A stretch of 64,000 nt of DNA. Source: VXYL01 sp965199915. Lineage in GTDB: Bacteria; Pseudomonadota; Gammaproteobacteria; Pseudomonadales; Azotimanducaceae. The first letter of the stretch is position 1; the number at the start of each line of letters is the position of its first letter. The notes below the pieces were generated by a model, which saw only the letters and a list, made by a program, of their open reading frames with translations, searched no databases and had not been told where the DNA came from. Shown in pieces: positions 19,001 to 31,000 of this stretch. The position numbers were made by a program, and so were the translations under genes. Where the stretch lies: positions 806,001-870,000 of the forward strand of contig OZ241348.1 of assembly GCA_965199915.1 (NCBI GenBank), given 5' to 3'.

Positions 19001-22000
19001 CGGTGTCGCCGCAGGACGACGACGACGCGGAGGACGAATCGGTCACCATCAGCCATGCGGTGTCGCCAAGCTACGGCGCGACCGCGGCGAGCGTGAGCGT
19101 GACCGTGGAGGACGACGAGACGGCGGCGATCGTGATCGACGCGGATCCGGCCACGGCGAACATCGACGAGTCCGGCCCGGTGGCGCTGACGGAGGGCGCG
19201 ACGTCGACCACGCCGTACACGGTGCGCCTGTCGGCGCAACCGACCGGCACGGTGACGGTGACCATCACCAGCGCCGACGCGAGCGTGGCGACGGCGGACA
19301 CCGACCCGGCGACGGGCTTGCAGAACACGCTGACGTTCACCACCGGCAACTGGGACACGGCGCGGACGGTGTGGCTGACGCCGGTGGACGACACCGATCC
19401 GAACAACCAGGAGGTGGCGATCGACCACGCGGCGAGCAACGGCGGCTACAACGGCGTGACGGCGCGGCTGAGGGTGGAGGTGGCGGACGACGACGTGGGC
19501 GTGATCGTGGACACGGACCCGGACCGCGCTGGCGACCAGCAGACGCCGATCGCGCTGCGTGAAGGGCAGACGCGAACGTACCAGGTGCGCCTCTCGACGC
19601 TGCCGGCGGGCAACGTGACGGTGGCGGTGACGAGCAGCAACGCGGCGATCACGGCGACGCCGGGCAGCTTGGCGTTCAACGCGGGGAACTGGACGACGGC
19701 GCGGACGGTGACCGTTCGGGGGGAGATCGACGCGGACGCCGTGGGGGAGTGGACGGACATCTCGAACACGGCGAACGGCGGCCAGTACGCCGGCGAGACG
19801 ACGAGCTTCCGGGCGACCGCCCAAGACAGCGAGATGGGCGGCACGGACTACGACGAGGACGACGACAACCTGATCGAGATCGCGACGCTGGCGCGGCTGA
19901 ACGCGGTGCGCTGGGATCTGGACGGCGACGGCTCGCCCTCGGCCTCGACCTCGACGTACCAGGCCGCCTTCGCGGGTTCGGTGCCGGGGGAGGACATGGG
20001 CTGCCTGGACGGCCCGGACGCCGGCGACGACGGCGACTGCGCCGGCTACGAGCTGGCGGCGGACCTGGACTTCGACACGGACGACGACGGCGACGTGGAC
20101 GCGGACGATCCGAACTCCTACGCCAACTGGGCGCCGATCGGCGGCAGCTACACGGCGGCCTTCCACGGCAACGGCCGGACGATCGCCAACCTGACCACGA
20201 GCGGCGCCGGCGACCGCGGGCTGTTCGCGGAACTGGGAACGGGCAGCAGCGTGTCGGAGCTGGGCCTGGTCGATGTCGCCGTGTCGTCCAGCGTCACGGG
20301 TTTGTTCAACGTCGCCCGGGCGGGTGGCTTGGCCGCGGTCAGCCGGGGAACCGTGGTCGCCACCTACGTCCGCGGCGGCACGGTCTCCGCCGCCTCCTCC
20401 AACGGCAGTTCGCGGGCGGGCGGTCTGGTGGGCCACCAAGCCGGCGGTGCCGTCAAGGCCTGCTACGCGACGGCCGCCATTTCGGGTTCGGCGGCCCAAT
20501 TCACGTACTTCGGCGGTTTGGTGGGGGACTTGGAGGCGGTCGTCGTTGCGAGCTACGCCACCGGAGCGGTGAGCGGGGGCGGGAACGCCCAGCTCGGGGG
20601 TCTTGTCGGGCAGACCAACTCGAGCGCCGCCGTCATCACGAACTCCTACGCGACGGGCGCCATCAGCCACGCCGGCGCCACCGGGACTCCGCAGCTTGGC
20701 GGCCTGGTCGGCAGGCGCAACGTCGGCGGGGCGGCTTCGGCATCCTACTGGGACAGCCAGACATCGGGGCAGAGTTCCAGCCCGTTGGGCTCTTCCCAGA
20801 CCACCGGCGCCTTGCAGGGGACGACCTCGGCGACGGGCACCTTGTACGCGACGTGGGACGACTACGACACCGACGACGACGGCACGGTGGACGCGGCCGA
20901 CGACGCCTGGGACTTCGGCAGCGCCTGGAACTATCCGGCGCTGAAGTACGGCGGCATGGACGTGGCCGCCCAGCGCAACAACTACGACGCGGACGGTGAC
21001 GGGCTGATCGAGATATCGAGGCTGGCGCAGCTGAACGCGGTACGCTGGGACCTGGATGGCGACGGGGCGCCCGTGTCCAGCGCCACGTCGAGCTACTTCA
21101 GCGCCACCAGCACGTTCTTCAACGCCCTGTTCAACGCCGCCGGCACGGGTCTGGCCTGCCCGACCACCACGGACGACGCCGACGACAACGACTGCCTGGG
21201 CTACGAGCTCCGCGGCGACTTGGACTTCGACACCAACGGCAACGGCCACACGCACACCAGCGGCACCGGGGACACCGGGGACGCGTACAACAACGCCGGC
21301 ATGGGCTGGAATCCCATCGGCCCGGCGTCCCAGCCGAGGGCGACCACGCACTTCAACGCCAAGTTCGACGGCAACGGCAAGATCATCGACAACCTGTACC
21401 TGAACCGCTCCGGGCGGTACTACGCGGGGCTGTTCTCGGGTCTGGCGAGCGACGCGGAGGTGGTGGCGCTGGGGCTGCCGAACGCGCGCGTGGAGGCTGG
21501 CCAGCACCTGGTCGGGGCGCTGGTCGGCGCGAACGCGGGGCGGCTGGCGGCCGTCTGGACGTCGGGGTCGGTGACGGGCTTGAACTCGGTGGGCGGCCTG
21601 GCGGGCGCGACCCTGTCCGGTTCGGCGGTGGTGGCGAGCTATTCGGCGGCGGCGGTGGCCTGCACGAGCGCGCAGGTCAACACGCGGGCGGGCGGCCTGG
21701 TCGGCAACCACACGGCGGGTTCGATCGCGGCGAGCTATTCGACGGGGGAGGTGACCGGCGACTGCGCGACCAGGGCCGGCTTCGCGGCGGTCAACGGCGG
21801 CACGGTGTCGGCGAGCTACTGGGACACGGGCCTGAGCCAGATCGCGGACGACACGGAAAACCCGCCGCAGCCGCCGGAGGGCAAGTCGACAGCGGACCTG
21901 CAGGCACCCACGGACTACGACACGCTGGTCGGCGGCGAAGCCATCTACTCGGCCTGGGACGACCAGGACGTGGACGGCGCCGGCGACGGCGCAACCGGCG

Positions 22001-25000
22001 AGGACGGCGACCCGTGGAACTTCGGTCTCTCGAACCAGCACCCGATCCTGAAGTACCGGGGCTTGGCGGCGGCGCCGCAGCTGGACGCGCAGCCGGACAC
22101 GGCGCCGACGTTCGGCACGTCCACGGTGGCGAACATGACGTTTCAGCGCGGGCGGGCCATCGAGGCGTTCCAAGTGCCGGCGGCGAGCGCCGGCAACGGC
22201 GTCCTGAGCTACGAGCAGAGCGGGCTGCCGGCGGGCCTGTCGCTGGGAACGCCGCCCTGCGCGAACGCCCGCGCGGTGTGCGGTACGCCGACGGCGACCA
22301 CTACGGCGCCGGCCACGGTGACCATCACCGTCTCGGACTCGGACTCGAACGAGGAGGCCACCGACGAGGGCGCGCTGACGTTCACGGTGGACGTGGTGGA
22401 GCCCTCGGCGGCGATCTCCTCCCCGGCCGCGCTGGCCGAGGCGACCTTGAACAACGCCACGGTGACGGTGGCGCTGACCAACGCCGCGTTCGAGGTCGGC
22501 GCGACGGCGGCGAACTTCACGCTGACGACGAACCTGCCGGGACTGCGGATCGCCTCGGTGGCGACGGTGAGCGCCGGCGACACCTCGGCGACGCTGACGC
22601 TGGGCTATTCGGGCGGCGACTTCAACACGGTGTACACGCTCGCGGTGACGGTGGCGGATTCGGCGCACACGCTGGCCGGGGCGCTGACGACGCCGACGGC
22701 GAACATCGTGCCGACGCCGTCCGTGGCGGTGAGCCGGAGCAGCCTGACGCTGACGGAGGGCGGCAGCGACGACACCTACACGGTGGTTCTCGGCGGCCAG
22801 CCGACGGGCAACGTCGCGGTGACGGTGACGAGCACCGACGCGAACGTGGCGACGGTGGACACCGACACCGCGACGGGGCTGCAAAGCATGCTGTCGTTCA
22901 CGCCGACCAACTGGAACACGGCGCGCACGGTGACGGTGTCGCCGCAGGACGACGACGACGCCTTGGACGGCTCGGCGACGATCAACCACGCGGTGTCGCC
23001 GGGCTACGGCGCGACCGCGGCGAGCGTGAGCGTGACGGTGGAGGACGACGAGAGGGCGGCGATCGTGATCGACGCGGACCCAAGCACGGCGACCGTGGCG
23101 GACTCCGGCCCGATTGCGCTGACGGAGGGCGCGACGTCGACCACGCCGTACACGGTGAAGCTGTCGGCGCAGCCGACGGGCACGGTGACGGTGACGGTGA
23201 CCAGCACCGACACGGCCGCGGCGACGGTGGACACGGACCCGGCGACGGGCCTGCAGAACACGCTGAGCTTCACCACCGGCAACTGGGACACGGCGCAAAC
23301 GGCGTGGCTGACGCCGGTGGACGACACGGATCCGAACAGCGAGGAGGTGGACATCCGGCACGAGGCGAACGGCGGCGGCTACAACGGGGTGTTCGCGGTC
23401 CTGCGGGCGGACGTGGCGGACGACGACGTGGGCGTGATCGTGGACACGGATCCGAACACGCCCGGCGACCAGTTGACCGCCCTGTCGCTGCGCGAAGGGC
23501 GGACGCGGACGTACCGGGTGCGCCTGTCGACGCTGCCGGCGGGCGGCAACGTGACGGTGTCGGCGACGAGCAGCAACGCGGCGATCACGGCGACGCCGGG
23601 CAGCCTTTCGTTCAACGCGGGGAACTGGCAGACGGCGCAGACGGTGACGGTTCGGGCGGAGCAGGACGACGACGCGGTGGGCGAGTGGACGGACATCTCC
23701 AACGAGGCGAACGGCGCCCAGTACGGCGGCGAGACGACCACCGTGCGGGCCACGGCCGAGGACGACGAGATGGGCGGCGTGGACTACGACGCCGACGGCG
23801 ACTTCCTGATCGAGATCGACTCGCTGGCCAAGCTGAACGCGGTGCGCTGGGACTTGGACGGCGATGGCGACGCGGGCGGCAACGAGACGGGCTACCGGGC
23901 CGCCTTCGCGGGCTCGACGCGGGCGGAGGACATGGGCTGTCTGGACGGCCCGGACATGAACGAGGACGGCGACTGCGCCGGCTACGAGCTGATGGCGGAC
24001 CTGGACTTCGACACGGACCGCGACGGCGACGTGGACGCGGACGACGACTATCCCAACTGGGCGCCCATCGGCGGCTCGTTCCGGTACACGGGGGCCTTCC
24101 ACGGCAACAACCGCGCCATCTCCAACCTGACCACGAGCGGCGGTGGCAACGGTGGCAACAGGGGGCTGTTCGCGGAACTGGGAGCGGGCAGCAGCGTGTC
24201 GAACTTGGGCCTGGTCGATGTTGCCGTGTCCAGCGTCACAAGCGCCCTCAGCGCCCGGGCAGGCGCCTTGGCGGCAGCCAACATCGGAGGAACCATGGCC
24301 GCCGTATACGTCCGCGGCGGCACAGTTTCCGCCGCGTCCTCCAACAACACTGCGGTGGCGGGCGGTCTGGTGGGCTACAGCGACGGCAGCGGCGTCGCCA
24401 AGGCCTGCTACGCGACGGCCGCCGTTTCAGGATCGGCCGCGACGTACGCCTACATCGGCGGCTTGGTGGGGATGTCGCAGAGCGCCATCGAAGCCAGCTA
24501 CGCCACCGGCGCGGTGACCGCCAGCGCCGGGACGGCCGGGCGGATCGGCGGCTTGGTCGGTCGCGCCCTGTCCGCCACCTCCGTCGTCACGAACTCCTAC
24601 GCGACGGGCGCCGTCGCCGCCACTGGTTCGGGTCACGCGATCGGCGGCCTGGTCGGTCGTGCCGAAAGCGGCGCCAGCGCCGCGGCGTCCTACTGGGACA
24701 GCCGGACGACGGGGCAGAGTTCCAGCGCTCTGGGCACGACGCAGACCACCAGCGCCCTGCAGACGCCGACCTCGGCGACCGGCACCTTCGCCGCGTGGGA
24801 CGACCACGACACGAACGACGACGGCACGGTGGACGCGGCCGACGAGGCTTGGGATTTCGGCAGCGCGCACAACTATCCGGCGCTGAAGTACGGCGGCATG
24901 GACGTGGCCTCCCAGCGCAACGACTACGACGCGGACGGCGACGGCCTGATCGAGATAACGAGCTTGGCGCAGCTGGACGCGGTGCGCTGGGACTTGGACG

Positions 25001-28000
25001 GCGACGGGGCGCCGGCGCCGGGCGCGACGTCGACGGCGGCGTACTTCAGCGCCACCAGCACGTTCTTCAACGCGGTGTTCAACGCCGCCGGCACGGGTCT
25101 GGCCTGCCCGACAAGCAACGAGGACGCCGACGACAACGACTGCAAGGGCTACGAGCTGCTGAACGACCTGGACTTCGACACCGACGGCAGCGGCGCCACG
25201 CACACCAGCGGCACGGGCGACGCGAACGACGCTTGGAACGCCGGCGGCATGGGCTGGGAGCCCATCGGCCCGGCGTTGCTGCCGACCGACACGACGCACT
25301 TCAACGCCAAGTTCGACGGCAACGGGAAGATCATCGACAACCTGTTCGTGAACCGCTCGCGGGGCTATTCGGGGTTGTTCGCGGGGACGGGGAGCGCGGC
25401 GGAGATCGTCGCGCTGGGGCTGCCGGACGCGCATGTGCGCCAAGGCATCAACCGCGTGGGGGCGCTGGCGGGCTCGAACTTCGGCCGGGTGGCGGCGGTG
25501 TGGGTCTCGGGTTCGGTGGCCGGGAACAACGAAGTGGGCGGCCTGATCGGCCACCTCGCCGGCGGCGGGACGGTGGTGGCGAGCTATTCGACCGCGGCCG
25601 TGTCCTGCACGACCAGCCCGGGAGGAGCCGGTCTGGTGGGCAACCGGGCCGGCTCGAACTCGTCCATCGCGGCGAGCTACTCGACGGGGAGGGTGACCGG
25701 CGCGGGCTGCCCGAACAGGGCCGGCTTCGCGCTGGGCAGCGGCGGCACGGTCACGGCGAGCTACTGGGACACGGGGCTGAGCCAGTTCGCGGACGATGTG
25801 GACGATCCGCCGCAGCCGCCGGAGGGCAAGACGACGGCGGACCTGCAGGCGCCGACGGACTACGACGCGCTCGTCGGCGGCGAGGCCATCTACGCGGCTT
25901 GGGCCGACCAGGACGTGGACGGCGATGGCGCGACCGGCGATGGCGACGACGCCGACCCGTGGGACTTCGGGCGCCCGAACCAGCACCCGATCCTCAAGTA
26001 CCGGGGCTTGGCGGCGGCGCCGCAGCTGGACGCGCAGCCGGACACGGCGCCGGCGTTCGCCACTTCGACCTTGGCGGCGATGACGTTCCCGGGCGGCGTC
26101 GCCATCCAGCCGTTCCTGCTGCCGGCGGTGACGGCCGGCAATGGCGCCTACGTCTACACGCCGGCGGGGCTGCCGGCGGGCCTGTCGCTGGGCCTGCCGA
26201 ACTGCGCCACCACGCGCACGGTGTGCGGGACGCCGACGGCGGCGACGTCCATCACGGTGACGGTGACGGTGGACGACAGCGACAGCAACCAAGGGGCGGG
26301 CGACCGCGACGCGGTGACGTTCATGATCACGGTGCCGGCGGCCTCCGCGCGCATCGCCTCCACGACGCCGCCGGCGCTCGTGGAGACCAGCCTGAACGGC
26401 GCCAGCGTGGTCGTCGAGCTGTCCGGGAGCGTGTTCGACGCGCGCATCTCGCCGTCGGGGTTCCAGCTGGCGACGACGCCGCCGATCGCCGGCCTGTCCA
26501 TCGCCTCGGCGACCCGCACCAGCGCCACCCGGGTGACGCTGCGCCTGCGCTTCGACCGCACGGACTTCACGGCGCAGTCGACGCTTCTGGTGCGGGTGCT
26601 GGCGGCGGCGCACCGCTTCGGCGGCGACCAGGAGACGGGGACGGTCCCGGTGATGCCGGCGACAGAGGTCGTGCTGTCGGCGACGGGGCTGACGCTGGAG
26701 GAGGCACCGGGAAGCACGAACGCGAACGTCGGCACCTACACGGTGGTGCTGACCGGGCAGCCGCCCGGCACGGCGACGGTGACGCCGACGAGCAGCAACG
26801 GCGACGTGACGACGAGCGGGGCGCTGACGTTCGCGGCGACGACGTGGAACACGCCGCGGACGGTGACGGTGACGGCCGGCCGGGACGACGACGCGGTGGA
26901 CGACGTGGCGCACATCACGCACGCGGTGCAAGGCATTCCCGGCGTGTCGAGCGGCCCGCGGGTGCGCGTAACGGTGAACGACGACGACTCCCAGGGGCTG
27001 ACGCTGGACGCGGCGACGCTGACGGCGAGCGGCGTCACGGAGGGCATGACGGCGACCTACACGGCGGTGCTGGACAGCGAGCCGACCGGCCCGGTGACGG
27101 TTGCCATCGCCAGCAGCGAGGGCACCGTGACGGTGGACGCGGATTCCGGTGCGGCCGGCGAGCAGAACACGCTGCTGTTCCACGCCATGAACTGGGACAC
27201 GGCGCAGACGGTGACCGTCCGCGCCGCCGAGGACGACGACGGCGAGAGCGAGACGGCGACGCTGACCCACGACCCAAGCGGCGCGGACTACGGCGACTTG
27301 GACAACGTGGACGTGTCGTTCGCGGTGACCGACAACGACGCGAAGGGGGCGACGCTCTCCGCGACGGCGCTGAACGTGCAGGAGAACGGCGCGGCGGAGT
27401 ACACGCTGGTCCTCGACACCGAGCCGGTCGGCGGTCCCGTGAGCGTGGCGGTGGGGATTGGATCGCAGACCGTCGCCACGGCGCGTCCGGCGACGCTGAC
27501 GTTCACGACGGGGAACTGGGACGCGCCGCAGACGGTGACGGTGAGCGGCGTGGACGACGCCAACACGGCCACCGAGATCATTGCGTTCAGCCACACGCCG
27601 ACCGGAGGGGGCTACGACGGCGTGTCCATCTCCAACATCAACGTGACGGCCGTGGACGACGACGTTGCGGGCCTGAAGGTGTCGCCGGTGAATTTGACGG
27701 TGGCGGAGGGCGCGACGGCGACCTACACAGTGCGCCTGAACGTCGCGCCGACGGGGACGGTGGCGGTGACGGTGGGCGGCGCGACGGCGAAGCTGACCGC
27801 GGACACGGACACGGGCACGCCCGGCGACCAGACCACGCTCTCCTTCGACGCGGCGAACTGGAACACGGCGCGGACGGTGACCGTGACGGCCGTCGCGGAC
27901 GCCGACGGCGCCGACGAGACGGTCGGCCTGTCGCACACGGCGACGGGAACCGGCGACTACGCCGCGCTGGCCGCGATCCGGCGCCCCGGCGTGGCCGTGC

Positions 28001-31000
28001 GCGTGCGCGACGACGAGACCGCCGGCGTGGTGGTGGCGCCGACGTCGCTGGCCATCGACGAGGGCGGCACGGCGACGTACGAAGTGAGCCTGTCGGCGCC
28101 GCCGGCGAGCGGCACGACGACCATTGCGATCGCCGCGGCGGGCGCGGCCGGGCTGACCGTGGACGCCAGCACCCTCTCGTTCACCGGAACCACTTGGGAC
28201 ACCGCTCAGACGGTGACGGTGACGGCGGTCGCAGACCACGACCGGCTGACGGACGCCGAGGGAGTGCTGACGCACGCTGTGACCGGCTACGGCGCGGTGG
28301 ATTCCGGCCCCGACCTGCCGGTGCGGGTGGCCAACACGACGGTGGACCACGACGCGGACGCGGACGGGCTGATCGAGATCGACAGTCTGGCGAAGCTGAA
28401 CGCGATGCGCTGGGACCTGGACGGCGACGGGACGTCGGCGACGAGCAGCTACGCGGCGGCGTTCCCGAACGCGCGCGGCGGCGGCGTGTGCCCGACGGCA
28501 ACCTCGGGCGTGGCCTGCCGGGGCTTCGAGCTGACGACCGATCTGGACTTCGACACCAACGGCAACGGGCGCACCTGGACGGAGGCCGGCGGCGTGTTGA
28601 CGGGCGACGACGGCGACGAGTACGACAACGGCGGCACCGGCTGGGAACCGGTCGGCGCCGACGCGGCGACGCCGTTCGCGGGGCGGTTCGACGGCAACGG
28701 GCGCATCGTGCGCAACCTGTTCGTGAACCAGGCCGCGGCCAACTACCGGGGCCTGTTCGGGGTCGTGTCGGGGCGCCTCGCGGCGGTGGGTCTGGCGAAC
28801 GCCCGGGTGCGCGGCGCCCACGGCGCGGGAGCGCTGGTCGGCTTCGCCAGCGCCGCGGCGCGGGTGACGGGCTGCTGGAGCACGGGCGCCGTGTCGGGCG
28901 ACGCGTCCGCCGGCGGCTTGGTGGGGCGGACGCAGACCGGCGCGCGCATCGCCGCGAGCTACTCGACGGCGGCGGTGGAGTGCCGCAACGCGGCGAGCGG
29001 CTACGCCGGCGGCTTGGCGGGCGGCGGCAGCAGCGGAACGACGGCGGTGTCGACGAGCTGGTCGGCGGGGGCGGTGTCGGGCGCCTGCCCTAACAAGGCC
29101 GGCCTGATCGGCGAGCGCGTGGCGGCGACGGCCAGTTGGTGGGACGCGGCGGCGTCCGGCATCCCCGACGACGCCGACCTCGACTCCCCGGAGGGCCGCG
29201 GCACGTCGGATCTCCAGACGCCGACGGGCTACACGGACCTCTACGCGGCGTGGAACGTCGATCTCGACGGCGACTACGAGGCGGACGACCCGTGGCACTT
29301 CGGCAGTTCGAGCCAGTACCCGTCGCTGAAGTGGCGCGGGTTCGACGCGACGAAGCAGTTCGTGGGCCTGCTCTCCTTCGCGTCCGGGGTGTCGGGCAGG
29401 AGTTTCACCGTCGGCCGCGCCATCGCGCTGTTCGAGGTTCCGGCGGCGGCGGGCGGCGAGGGGACGGTGCGCTACTCGGCGCGCGGCCTGCCGCCGGGGC
29501 TGTGGTTCGACGCGGACGGGCGCGGACAGTGCGGGCTGCCGCGCTCGGTGTGCGGGACGCCGTCGGAGGAGGGGACGTGGACGGCGACGGTGACGGCGCG
29601 GGACGGCGCCGGGGCGACCGCCGCGCTGACGTTCCAAGTAGAGGTGGTCGCAGAAGGGGACGTGGACGCGGGGCCGCCGGCGGCGATTGCGGACGCGGCG
29701 CTGCGGGAAGCGGTGGCGCGGACGCTGGGCGTGGACGCGTCGTCGTTGACGGAAGGGGACCTGCTGGCGCTTTCGAGTCTGAGCGCGCCGTGGTCCGGGG
29801 TGTCGAGCCTGGCGGGGCTGTCGGCGGCGGCGAACCTGCGGCGGCTGGAGCTGGGCGGCAACGCGGTGTCGGACCTCTCGGAGTTGTCGGGGCTGCGTCT
29901 GCTGGAGCACCTGGACCTGTCGGACAACGCGGTGTCGGACCTCTCGGCGCTGTCGGGTCTGACGCGCTTGGAGACGCTGCTGCTGTCGGGGAACCGGGTG
30001 TCGGACCTGTCGCCGCTGCGGGGGATGGTTGGGTTGCGGTCGCTGTTCTTGGACGGCAATGCGGTGTCGGATCTGACGCCGGTGGTGTTTCTGGAGTCGC
30101 TGGAGGAGTTGTCGCTGAGCGGCAATCCGCTGGTCGGGCTGTCGCCGCTGTGCGCGCTGCGCGAGTTGAAGCGGCTGTGGCTTGCGGCTTCGGGGCTTTC
30201 GGACCTCTCGGAGCTGTCGTGCCTGACCGGTCTGGAGCGGCTGTGGCTCGCGGACAACGCGGTGGCGGACGCGGGGCCGTTGCGCGGGATGCGGGCGCTG
30301 GAGTGGCTGGACTTGGAGCGCAACGCGGTGGCGGGCGTGGCGCCGCTGCGGCGGCTGAATGCGCTGACGCGGTTGCGGCTGGGCTCGAACCGGGTGTCGG
30401 ACGCGGGTCCGCTGGCGGCGAACGACGGTCTGGCGGCCGGGGACGTGGCGGGTCTGCGCGGCAACCCGCTGTCGGAGGCGTCGATCCTTCAGCACGTTCC
30501 GGCGCTGCGGGAGCGCGGCGTCGCGGTGCTGGCGGGGCTGCCGTCGCCGTGGTTCGCGGCGGCGGGGGACGCCGCCGGCCGGCGCTCGTTCATGCGCCTG
30601 ATCAACCGCTCGGAGGTTGCCGGGGAGGCGCTGGTGTGGGGCGTGGACGACGCCGGGGAGCGGTTCGGCCCGGCGCGTCTGTCCATCGGCGCGGGGCGGA
30701 CGGCGCACTTCAACTCGGACGACCTGGAGTACGGCAACGCGGCGAAGGGGCTCGCGGACGGCCTGGGCGCGCCGACGGCCGGGGGCTGGCGGTTGGAGGT
30801 TCTGTCGACGCTGGACTTGGAGGCGCAGACGTTCCTGCGGGCGTCCGGCGGCCCGCCGTCGGCGCTGCACGACATGCTGCCGCGGGTTGGCGGAACGCTG
30901 CGGGCGGCGTTCCTGCCGGCGGGCCGGGAGCGTTCGCCGGCGGGCGCGCTGCGGGTGTCGAACCCGACCGGGTCCGACGCGACGGCGTACGCGTGGGGCG

